Positions 50,001 through 62,000 of a stretch of 64,000 nt of DNA are shown here, in pieces. The translations under genes were made by a program, and so were the position numbers. The notes beneath the pieces are model-generated. The model was not told the origin of the DNA and did no database searches. It saw only the letters and a list, made by a program, of their open reading frames with translations. Each line of letters begins with the position of its first letter. Within the stretch, counting starts at the first letter, position 1. The DNA lies in contig OU015530.1 of the NCBI GenBank assembly GCA_907165065.1, forward strand, positions 48,159,465 through 48,223,464, read 5' to 3'. This stretch comes from Caprimulgus europaeus. Taxonomy: Eukaryota; Chordata; Aves; Caprimulgiformes; Caprimulgidae.

Positions 50001-53000
50001 CAGAACTAAATTTAAACTGAAGTGCTTTAATTCTTAGGTGGAAACGAACAGTTGCAGCCAGAAGGTCAGGAAGATTTACGGGAATTACTGAAAAAAACAC
50101 TGGAATTCTGCTTATCTAGGTATGTATATACCTAAATGTAGCAAACTGGAGGATAACAAGCAAGATCTAGTACCTAACGTGGGATGTGTGTTAATACATT
50201 TCACAGATGCCACTTAAAACTGAGGGAGAGGGATGAGAATTTGGGCAAAGTAACACACAAAATCCAGAGTATCATATTGATGCATCTCTTAAAGCTTACA
50301 TGAAACTTCTGGGCCTAAAACATAAACTAGCAAATATATATTTTTTAAATGAGAGTAGTTATAAGCAATTACAGATCAGGCAATTTTTTTACTGTTACTG
50401 TTTTCTTGCAAATAAAAACTGAGTAGCTTAAGCCATTTGGTAAGCTTTGTTTAAACTAATACTTTTAAAATTTGCATTGATATGAACTAGGATTTTTGTA
50501 TGTGCATCTATAGATCCCTTTAAGTTAAGGTTCAATTTAAAAAAGGAAAAAAAAATTAAGGGCTCTGATTCATACACATTCCAGTATAGACTGATGCAAG
50601 ATCATCAGAGATCATCAAAGCAGTTTACTTGTACTTAATTATTCTAGATAAAAACATCCTAAACACATCTTAATAACCTAGAACAATTCCTAATCTGTTT
50701 ACTCCTGCATAACCGGTTACAGTCAGTGATCATTTGAAGTAATAAAGTTCTCACAGTATTACATGTTTGTGAGGGTAATGTGCTGCCTGAACAGGAAGAT
50801 GTCAATACTGTTGCGTGAAGGAAAAACGAGTTTCATATTTTCTGGGAAGTGAAATATAGCCAGTAAATGGATTGTGGAGTTGATGAAAACACTGAAAACA
50901 AAATTTAGCTTAGGAATTTGCCTTTCACTATGTGATGAGTTTATTGGTAAAAGCTACATCTGTGACAGTTCCACTTTTTTTTTTCTCCCAACAGAGAAAA
51001 TCTTGCCAGTGACATGTACCTTATATCACAAATGGATAGTGATCAGTATGTGCCAATAATGACAGTAGCTAACCTTGATCATGTCAAGAAACTCAGTACT
51101 GATATGGATTTGATTGTTGAAGTGCTGAGGTGTAAGTAAAAATCCTTCAATCCTAGAAAGCATTTTGGTTATTGCTATAGGAGTATTAATCTGGATTTTC
51201 AATCTCTCTTCCTTTTTTTGTTCTGTATCGCAATAAAATGACATCCTTTTTCTGTAAATCATTAAATAAAGTAAGCAGCTTACAGTTCAGACCATCACAA
51301 TTATCATAGAATCATAGAATGGTTTGGGTTAGGAGCGACCTTAAAGATCATCTAGTTCCAATCCCACTGCCATCAGCAGGGACACCTTCCACTAGACCAG
51401 GTTGCTCAAAGCCTCATCCAACCTGGCCTTGAACACTTCCAGGGAGGGGGCATCCACAGCTTCTCTGGGCAACCTGTTCCAGTGTCTGACCACCCTCACA
51501 GTGAAGAATTTCTTCCTAATATCTAATCTAAACCTACTCTCTTCCAGTTTAAAGCCATTTCCCCTTGTTCTATCACTACCTGTACTTGTAAAAAATCCCT
51601 CCCCAGCTTTCTTGTAACCCCTTCAGGTACTGGAAGGCCGCTATACTTTCTCCCCAGAGCCTTCTCTTTTCCAGGCTGAACAGCCCCAACTCTCTCAGCC
51701 TGTCCTCATAGGAGAGGTGCTCCAGTCCTTTGACTGAAGGACTGCAGTTCTGTCAAATCTGCTTCACATTTGAGATATTGAGTAGTGGTCTGTAAATGAG
51801 AATAATGTGAGTTTAAATTAACAAAAAACATCTAACCTAGATGTTACCACTAAGGTTAGAATCAAAAAAGAGTGTGACTCAATGTGTGCCTTAGAAGAAA
51901 AAGTTAATGAACTGGGATTTTCTAGACTGGAAGAGTAGGTAGAGTGTGGATATTTTAAGGAACATGTCTACTTAGTTTCATGTACCTGCAAGTATCCTCA
52001 GTTATCTTCTGCCTGTTCGTAATGTTCAAAAATATTTTAGTTTAGTACAAAAAGTTTTGCATTGTAAAACTGTGTCCACAGCATCTTCTAGTGTGCAAAG
52101 ATATTATGACTGCTGACAGCTAAAGTTGTTTTTTTTCTTTTCTCTCCTAGCGTTGCCTTTAGTCCAAGTGGATGAGAAGGGAGAAAAAGTTAGGCCAAAT
52201 CAGAATCGTTGCATTGTGATTTTACGTGAAGTACCCGAATCTACCCCCATTGAAGTAAGTGTTTAATTATTCAGTAAAGAATGCTTTTCCCTTAGGATTT
52301 GGAAGTTAGATTTCTTCCAGATTCTATAAGCATATCACATTTCCTATTACAATGTTACTTAATTTCTAACAGTGTTTCTAAAATTTAATTTATTGCATGT
52401 GCTTGGACAATAAATATATTTGATAGAACCACACTGTTCTTAGGAAGACTATAGTAAAACCTGTAGCTTTGCAGAGGGCTGAAAAACTGTCAGTGCTGTG
52501 CTTGGTAGAGCATAATTTTCTTGGACTCTGGCTTATCCATATGCACTTAGCACTCTGCTCTTTGGATAAACAGCCAACAAAGATGAGGGAAGGTAAGTCT
52601 TCGAATGGAAAGTGCCACTGCACCTTGAAGTTTGTTAGGGTGAAGTGGTTAAAGCTTTGTGAACATTTCCATAATGCTGAGGGTAGAGATGTCAGCAAGT
52701 CACTAAGGATCTCTGCTGGCTTATGGAATGAGTGTGAGAGTGGGAAACTTCTTTCTTTGAAAGATATTCAATGCAACGCTGATGTAGCTGGGAGTATGAC
52801 TAATGGAAAGACTAGAAAAAAATGTTTGGGCCATAAATTAAATAATCTTGAATTTTCAAAAGGGAGAAGGCACAGATTCTTGATGATGGGGAGATATTTT
52901 AATTTATTTTCTATATAATTTTATAAGGAAGAATAAAGATTCTGAAAGAGTTGCTCTTCTTGATAGTCTTCATACAAAAATAAAAAGTATTTCAGATTAA

Positions 53001-56000
53001 AAATTACAATAAAGAAGTAGGTGCCCTTAGTAAACAGGAACATGAAACAAAGAGCTAAAAGGAATCGGAGGGAAGAAGTTAGATATACTATATACATAGC
53101 TCAAAAATATCAGCTACTTTTAGATTTCTGAATGAAATGTAACCTTTCAAAGTCTGCCTAGCTTTTAATATTATAATTTTTTTTTTGCTATCATTGGTTT
53201 GTCAGGTTGGTTATATTAGCACTGGGTGGTTGCTCTTAAATGCTTAACAACATTAAAGTTCTGAGGAGTCTATTTTCAAAAGAGGTGGTCTGAAGTGAAG
53301 TGTTTTGTACATCATGTGTTTAAATTCGCCAGTCTAGAAAATCTAGACTGACAGGTATAAAAGGTTACAGTTTCTGGCATAGCATGGTCAGGCCTTATTT
53401 AAGCAGCAAAATTCCAAAATGCTGCAAGGCCTCCCGAGTTGCATTGCTTTGTGATGCTACTGGCCTTATCTCTGTGACAAAAATAAATAATATGCAAATA
53501 GGTTAGAGCAAATATATAGTCCAAGACATGTTTGTTTTTTCTGTAGGAACTAGTTAATTGGTTTTGACGTAACATAAACCCTGTTTCAAATATATTAATC
53601 TGTAGACACTTGATTTAAAGTGTATCTCCAGGTTTTTGCTGAAAAGGTGGAGTTCTCCTGTCCTGTGCAGTATGCACAGGTTTTTGTGTGGCTCTGTGGT
53701 TTTGGGGACAGGGGAGAGATAAACTTTTTTTTTGCACTAGATGCAAAATTTAAATGTCTCTATATGGCCTAAATGGCTTATCTCCGCTGATTTAAAGGGA
53801 GCAGGCAACATCTACTTGCTGTATGGCCTCAGACGGTGCTTGTTTGAATTCCTTCTAGCTAGTGGGGAGGTTGGAGAGGGCTGACACTCCTGCAGGTGTC
53901 CTGAAATTCTCAGTTCTGTTTTGTAGGTCCAAAAGCGCTTTTTATATTTCTTACATGGAGTTCCAGAGTTCTGCACTTTAAGTTGAGGTTTTCTTCTGTC
54001 CATTCATTTTTCCCCACCTTTTTCTCTCTCTTCTTACCAAACCCACTTTCCTTAGGAGGTGGAAGCACTTTTCAAAGGAGATAATTTGCCTAAGTTTATC
54101 AACTGTGAGTTTGCCTATAATGACAATTGGTTCATCACATTTGAATCAGAAGCCGATGCACAGCAGGTAACACTGTTTTATTTTGGAGCAATTTAGAATA
54201 TAACAGTAAACAAGGGTGAGATGAGGGTGGATTGATGGGTCATAAACTGTATTACAAATGTATAACAATTTAAAAACAAAAATACTCAAACTTCTGAAAA
54301 CAGAAATGCTTTCCCCTAGCTAATATACATTTGTTAGTACTATTAAACGTAACCCTGTAAGAGTTTTATCTTGTTCGCATATCCTGGCTTCCTGGCCTAA
54401 GCTATAATTTTTTGTACTCAGTACATTGGTATTTTGAATGATACATTGAAATGCTGCAATCATAAGAGTTAAAATCTTGTTTTAGTGCTACCAAAGCACT
54501 TCTGCAATGATAACTTAAATCTTGCTGAATGCAGATTACAGATGAGAGCTTTCTGTAGTCTAGCATTAGTAGACACTTCAAGAAGTATTTTTAGGCTTAG
54601 CCTGTCAGAACTTAAGTTTTCTTTGTTTAACTTATATTTGACAAATTTTATAATTATTTTTTAAAGGCTTACAGATACCTTAGAGAAGAAGTGAAAACTT
54701 TCCAAGGAAAACCAATTAAGGTAAATAGAGCTTCATGGGTGTTTTGGGGGGTGTGTGTATGTATGTTCTGGTTTTTGTGGGGCTTACTGAGTTTTGAAAT
54801 ATGAATTTAAGTGGTCCAATCTCAGCAGCCATTTGTCCTGGAGATGTGTTTTGAAATGTAGCACATGCCATTTTACTTCTCCTTTCCTCCTTTCTGGCAG
54901 CGGTATATCCATCCCAGCATCAGGCCAGCAGGGAAGCGTTCAGCTGTTCCTGCCTTCCTTGAAGGAGAAAGCAGTGACTGGGAAGTGTGCAGTAAAAGAT
55001 TGAGAGCTGCTCGTGTGAACCATCCTGCTTTAATTTGAAAGGCTGCTGTAATAAATAATCTAATCTCCTTTTCAGGCAAGGATAAAAGCAAAGGCAATAG
55101 CTATAAACACGTTTTTGCCAAAGAATGGATATAGACCTCTGGATATGAACCTCTACACGCAGCAGCGTTACACAACATCTTTTTACTTACCTCCAGTATA
55201 CAGTCCCCATCAGCAGTTCCCATTGTACAGCTTAATTGGCCCACAGACCTGGTCAGCCACGCACAGCTACCTTGACCCTTCATTGGTAAGGCTCCTAATT
55301 ATGAAACAGTTGCATTCTTTTCAAACTTGGTATTATTTTCTTATGAAGCCTTGAGGTGTAGGAAGCACATGTATCCTGAAGAGGGGAGTTTAAGGTACTG
55401 ATTTTTCTTGAAAAACAGTTCTTCAAAATTCTTTCCATGGGGTACAAGATAAATTATTTGAAGATTGCATCTAGTCTCAGATTGCAGTAGGATTCTTTTC
55501 TTAACCTTTGAGTTTTTGAGGCAGTTCTTTACTAAAGACTATTAATTAACTATTACAAAAATAAATCTTTACTGAAGACTTCTTTTAGTAATGATTAAAA
55601 GCCTCTTTAGAAATTAGATCTTCAGAATAAGTATGTGAATACCAGAAAAAGCAATTCTCATAGTTACTGAAGAAACTTAATGGAATCGGATAAATAAGGG
55701 TAACTTAGTATCTCGATCTTTTAGCAGGAAAGTAAGTTCTAGGTTAGCATGCTTAATTACCCTGTTCACCATGTTCTTAAAGCAAAATATTTTCTTTGCA
55801 AAAGTAACATCTTTTTTGGCAATAAAAAATAAATTTACTTTTGCTAATAAAAAAAATTCACTTTTAAGTTGCTTAATTAAAAAAAATATATATTCCTAAA
55901 GGGGCTATTGGTAAGGGTTAGAGCTAGGGTGGTAGCTGTAAGTCCTTCTGTATGTAATGGGACATCCACTGCATCCTGCAGTACGGCCTCCATCTTCTCC

Positions 56001-59000
56001 ACTGTGGCAGTCCCATCAGAATTACCTTGGCCCCTGTTGGTCTGCCTTTGTTCTCCTGCAAAAGCTGATATGAATATAGTTTTCTGTGATGACTGGGAGA
56101 CTAAGATTGTCCTATGTGGAGCCTCTTTCTTGTCTCTGTAAATGCCTCTTTACTTGCAGCTAAAAGAAAATAGGGTAGCAGTGCTCAAAATGAGAAGTTT
56201 TTTAGAGGTTTTTGGCAGAGGATTAAAGTGTCCTTGAACAAACTTCCTGTGTACCCAACAGCAAGCTAATTAAAAAGTTGGTCTGCTAAACACTTCACAC
56301 AGGGAAGGTAGCCAGAGCCCTTGCAGGGGAAAGCTTTTTAAGGGGGCTGAAAAATGTGGAGGAGACAAGGTTGCGTAGTGAACAATGTTATTCCAGGAAA
56401 AAGCCACCTTATTAAGCAGCAATGAATGTGATTTTTCCTGTAGATAAACTAAGGCTGACTGTTGCACAGTCTTGCTGTGGGACAGTGAAGTAGTTGGATA
56501 GCATTGCTGTATGTGATGTAGATTAATTGGCCACAGGTCCAAGCACAGCATAATGTGTGCCTGCCTTATGTCATCCTGGAACTTTTTGTATTCAAGAAAG
56601 CTTACTAGTGCTGGCCTTTGGGGGAAGACATTACAAGTTTGCCAGCATTGAAGTTCTTGTACTTTTCTTAGTAAAAACAGAACATGAACTGTCAGAGCTT
56701 TGCCTCCTACTGTTTTGCAGCATATTGTCATTGGTTAGCTGTATTTGGGGTGCATGAATGTAGTATGATGTTTCTTGAACCTTTTATAGGAAGAGCTATA
56801 TATTAATAGAAATTGTGGGGAGAACAGGGACCATAAGGAACAATAACACGGGAATAATTTTCATGAGACCTGGTTGCAGGTTGTAGTTAGAGACTTGTGT
56901 GTAAATACAGCGGAAGTTTCTCTCCTGTTCACACACTAACAGTGCTTTGTCTCATTTCTGATTTGGGATTAAATACCCCCAGTAGTGTAGGCATGCAGTT
57001 TTAGTTTCAAAACTAGAATATAGCAAAAATGTCCTCAAAATTCTAAAACAGCACACTTCTTCAACAAGTACTTAATAGTAGAAATATTTAGTTTGTCTTC
57101 CTTGTTTTGTTTTGGTTTTTTAAAAAGTATACTTTTTGATGAGCCAGATGACTTCTATGGAGAAGGCAAATTGATGTTTTTGGTATTTTTGGAAAATGAA
57201 AACAATTTTTTTCCCCTACAAAAAGGCCATCCATCCTTATAAAGAAAGAAGATGTAAATATTGTTAGTGTCCATTTAAGCAATGAGTTAAACTTGTTTTC
57301 CTTCAGCGTGTTCAATGTCTCCATTATTCAGGATCAGTAGTTGCTTACTAGCTTTGATTGAATTTTACAGCGTTCAGGTTGTAACTATTAAAGCAGAAAG
57401 CACTTCAAAGAAGTATTTTGATGAAACTTTGTTCCTAAGATAACTTTATTAAACTCCTGATGGCCTGATTTTGGAGTCTGAGGTAGCAATTGCTGTCATG
57501 TGGGCTAACAGTAGTTTGGTATGGCAGCTTTGGTGTTAAATTTTATTTTTCATTGATTAGTGATTTGCTTTAACTTTTGTGAGAAAAGTTAGACAAGCTT
57601 AAAGATACCTTTATAGGAAGCAGTCTTAATCCCAGCTGTTTCTCATTGTTTAATTAAGTGTAGAAAGTGTGCTACACAGAAGTATTACTGTTCTGCATTT
57701 TAGTTATTTTCAGGGGTAAAAGACATGCAAGCATTTGCTGTTGTAATAAAATTTCATAATGAAACTCATTCATGCATTTAAAAAAAAAAAGTGTGCTGGT
57801 GAGGTTGGAGAAATTGCTGTGAATTTTCTTCAAATTGAGTTATTTTGTTAAATGAAGACATTGATATGCGCCCACCCCAAAAAATCTTTTGCTAATGTTG
57901 CTTCTTCGGGCAACAAGACAGTGATTCATATGTAGAATAAGGTGGTAGGATGTGACAAGAATCAGAGTCCACTTAACATCCACTTATTCTCTTGGCTTTA
58001 TTTAGGTGTCACATGGAAGATAAGTAGAATGAGGAACTAAAATTCCTTTTTTTTTTTTTTTCTTTTTTAGGGAGAGATTTAGATATAAATTATAAGAAAA
58101 ACAATTACAGGCTGTGTGGGTTAGAGGCTCTTTGACAAAGAAGTGTCTCTGTACTCTGAAGTCATGTATAATATGCTGTGAAATAGAAAGAGTATTGCTT
58201 AACTTACAGCCAAGAATTTTGGCTTGATGTTTTTCAGTTCTCCTAACAAATTATCAGAACTTGACTATGGCTAGTGGCTGTCTTCTCAAAAAAACCAACA
58301 TTTTGTAAATTGGTTACAAGGCATTGGACAAATGCTCTATTGATGTTTGAGCCAATCTAAGTACTGCCCTGTATAGAATGACAAAGTAGAGGATTGAAGG
58401 AAAAATAGGACTCGGTTGGTTTATAATTGAGCATGCAATGTATTCTTTAGGTAACACCATTTCCAAATACTGGATTTATCAATGGGTTCACATCTCCAAC
58501 CTTCAAGCCTGCTGCTTCTCCATTGACTACACTCAGACAGTATCCTCCCAGGAACAGGCAAGTTCAGCCATCTTTTAACCATATACATACTATTTTATTA
58601 TCTGGCATGCAGGGGTTTAATCTGCTTATTTTAGTAACACCAGCTAACTTGAAAATACTTGTGAAATTGAACCTAGTGGAAGGTTAAGTGAGGCCAGAGG
58701 GCAGATGGATGTAGTGTTCCTAAATGTAAATGGACTGTCTGAAAGCTGAGAACTTGTCTGTTTCATGATTTAGGGTATTCAGATGAAATATTCTCATTGA
58801 TGGCATGTGATCAGCAGGGATTATTTATATAGTATTTTCTGTTTCAAGTAGCTTTTAATAAAGCCATCATTGAAAATAGCCAGTGAAAAGTTTAATTTTG
58901 GTAATTCACATGGCTTGTTAAGATGAATGTTTATCATTCTTACCAATGAAATATACAGTAGAGGACTGAAGATCTTGCTTCTTCTGAATTCTGTGTACAG

Positions 59001-62000
59001 TCTTAGGCCTCAGAAGATCTCTCATAGTACGTATGTTGAAATGACTTTTGAATTTGTAGGAATCCTAGCAAGTCTCATATACGACATACAATACCCAGTG
59101 CAGAAAGGGGACCTGGGCTTCTAGACAGTCCTACAATATTCAACTTTTCTGCTGATCGTTTAATCAATGGCGTCAGGAGTCCACAGACGCGGCAGCCAGG
59201 ACAAAACAGGACACGGATGCAGAATGCTACCACGAGTTATACCAAGAGGGAAGTAGGAACTGGACGGATGGAACAGACCAGCGTTGACTCATCTCCTGGA
59301 TTAGGTAGAGGGAGGTGAGTGTACTCTGTGGATGTCCTCTGAACAACCAGGTTGCTGCTTCTAAACAACTTCTTGCTACTTCATTTAGTAAAGAGGTATG
59401 GTACTAGTACTGTTCTTGCTACTATTTTAAACTGAGACTGTCTCCTCAAAGCTGGAATTTTGGAAAGGACTACAGAGAAAGTGCTAAATATAGAGCAAAA
59501 GCAAAGTGGACTTACATATTTTCCTACCAAATGAAAATCATTAATGGTCAACTGATGGACAATTTACAGCCATGAGACCTAATCCTCCATCCTTTCTTTA
59601 TCTGTTGTAAGAAAAATTTTGCATATTATTTGTTTTAATTGAATGAAGCAGTTCTGCCATTCCATTCTTCAGTGGTGTAGATTGTGCACCTGAACTTATA
59701 CAAGCAGTGCTCACTGTTAATTTTTCCAGTTGAAAGACCAGAATTTTCCCCAACTGGACATTTACAACAACAAGGATGATGGATTGGCACGCAGGGAGGA
59801 AAAAGGATTATGTGCAACTACAAAAACTACTGTTATGCAGTTTCAGAGGAGCTGAAAATGGGTGGCACCAATATTAATGTGAGAATATAGCAGGCTTATT
59901 CTGAAATTGTTGAAACACAGTACAGTTCTAGTAAGTGCTTTATACTGTGCAGCATTGTTTAACGATGGCTGTGGTAGAAGGCATTGCAAATTTTAAACTG
60001 CTGCTTTGAGGGGCTTTACTTGAAGCAGGGCTGGGGAAGAAGTACTGAAAATGTTTTGGATGGGCTTTACTTGAGTTGAAAATAGTTATCCATATTTCAA
60101 AAGTTACATGGATATGTAAAAAACAAAGGGCAAGTAAACCCTTTAGATATTGAAAGGTTTTGCCGAAGCCATACATTGCATCCGCACTGAGAGATGCTTT
60201 TAACACAGGAATTAATTGTAACTGGTGTATTCTTATGCTGACTTGTAGAAGATCTGTACCTTTATTTTAATGAGAGCTTGCTAGAAATTTTTTCCAAAAC
60301 CATTTTTTGATAACCTGTCTAGAATGAAGATGGATGAAATGGCAATTTGAATTCATTTCTCCTGTTTTCACCAGCTGCCTTCTGTACAGGCAAGGTTCTG
60401 ATAACTGCTTTCTTTCCCTTAGGAAAAACTCGTATGGCTACCGAAAGAAAAGGGAGGACAAGTTTACAGTGAGTGTTCATGTTCTTATTCATTTATAATA
60501 AAAGTAGGGTAACAAGGCAATAGTATGGATATGATGTGGAGTAGCAGGGGAGATAAATTATTGCACAAGCAATTGTGTGTCACAGTTCACTGAAGACAGT
60601 AGCTCGCTAGAGTGACATGAGTTTACTGCATTTGAGTGTCAGAGAAGATTGTCCATTAATGCAGAAGTCAGGAAAAAGTTTAAAATACCCTTTCATAGTA
60701 GTAAAAAAATCTCCATCCTAGTGTTCCTTTGTAAGCATGCCAGTGTTGACATTCAGGGGGAGCTAAATAGCTAATCTCAAGTTCAAAACACTTGATTTTT
60801 GTTCATGTAGATTTTGAAGAACATTTTATAGATCTATGCGTCATAGTGTATAGCTAGAATGTTAGTTATTAAGTGGTCAGTTTGTTTCTTAAATGCCTCT
60901 CCAAGTACCACTTGGTAAGGGTGTAGTAACATTATTGCAATATTACAGTTTTGGTAAACTTAAATTCAAGGTAAATACCTAAATAGCCTTGATACTTAAA
61001 AAGGCTGAACTAGACATTGTGTAGAAGAAAAAAAAAGAGTAATTTTTTGTAGAATTTAAGATTTAATTTGATAAAACCAGACACTTCTCTGCAATTCATT
61101 TTTGCCACATATGGTATGTTCATGAAGTTGAACCAGATTATTTCCTATTGATGGTGCAATTGCAAAGTAACCCCACTGCATGAGCCATAACACTTTCTGA
61201 AAGGTCTGGAATTGTTGTATTTGTGGCTCCTGCTGTTCTGCAGCCTTAGGGGACTTGGATCAAGGAGCATCAAGGTTTGGAAAGCATAAAACAAGTGGTT
61301 CCTTCCCTTTGGTTGCTTTTAGTTTTTGTCAAACTTCTCAAAGCTCAGTGAGATCAGAGTACATGTAGGATTCTCAATAGTTCTTTCTTTTGCCTTCTTG
61401 ATGCTGCTTGAATTTTTAGATTGATGTTTTCCTTTCAGCATTTTATTCTGACTTTGAAAGAACAAGGAAGTGGTACAGGTTAGGTGTGTAAATGGGTGGC
61501 TGGAGTGAATGGATTACCCTGGACGCTCTTACTGAGCAGAGAGGCTCTTCTGACTCAGCTGACTTTAAAGGTTATTTTAACTTTGAATGTAAAACTGGTA
61601 GACGTGACTTCTTTGGAGATGCACCATTCCTTTCTCTCAGTAGTAGGCTTTAATTGCAGCCTGTGCAACCAGGTTTCTTTTAGTCTCTTCTGGCACATGA
61701 ATCTTTAGTTTGTACTGTCCAGTGGTGGGACTTGAGCAGAGGTGAGAGCTGCTGCACGCCCACAACTGTGTATACTGGGAAGGAGCATACTCTGAGGTGA
61801 AAGATTAAAATTTGCCCCCTTTAGACTGTGGAAATAATTGAATCCAAGATCCTGTTTCTTGTGTGATGCTGTATTGATTAGATAGTGTATGTAGGACATC
61901 ACAACAACCAGTTGTATTTGAATGCAGTGATGAATTTTGATTATTTTTTTAAGGAAAAATCATAGAGAGTATGCATGCTTGCATGACAGAGCATGAACCT

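Noticed and set aside
52469-52918. 149-codon open frame inside a LARP4B intron
   Set aside because: No acceptor or donor fits the LARP4B frame, the La module is contiguous without it, and no protein family is recognised.
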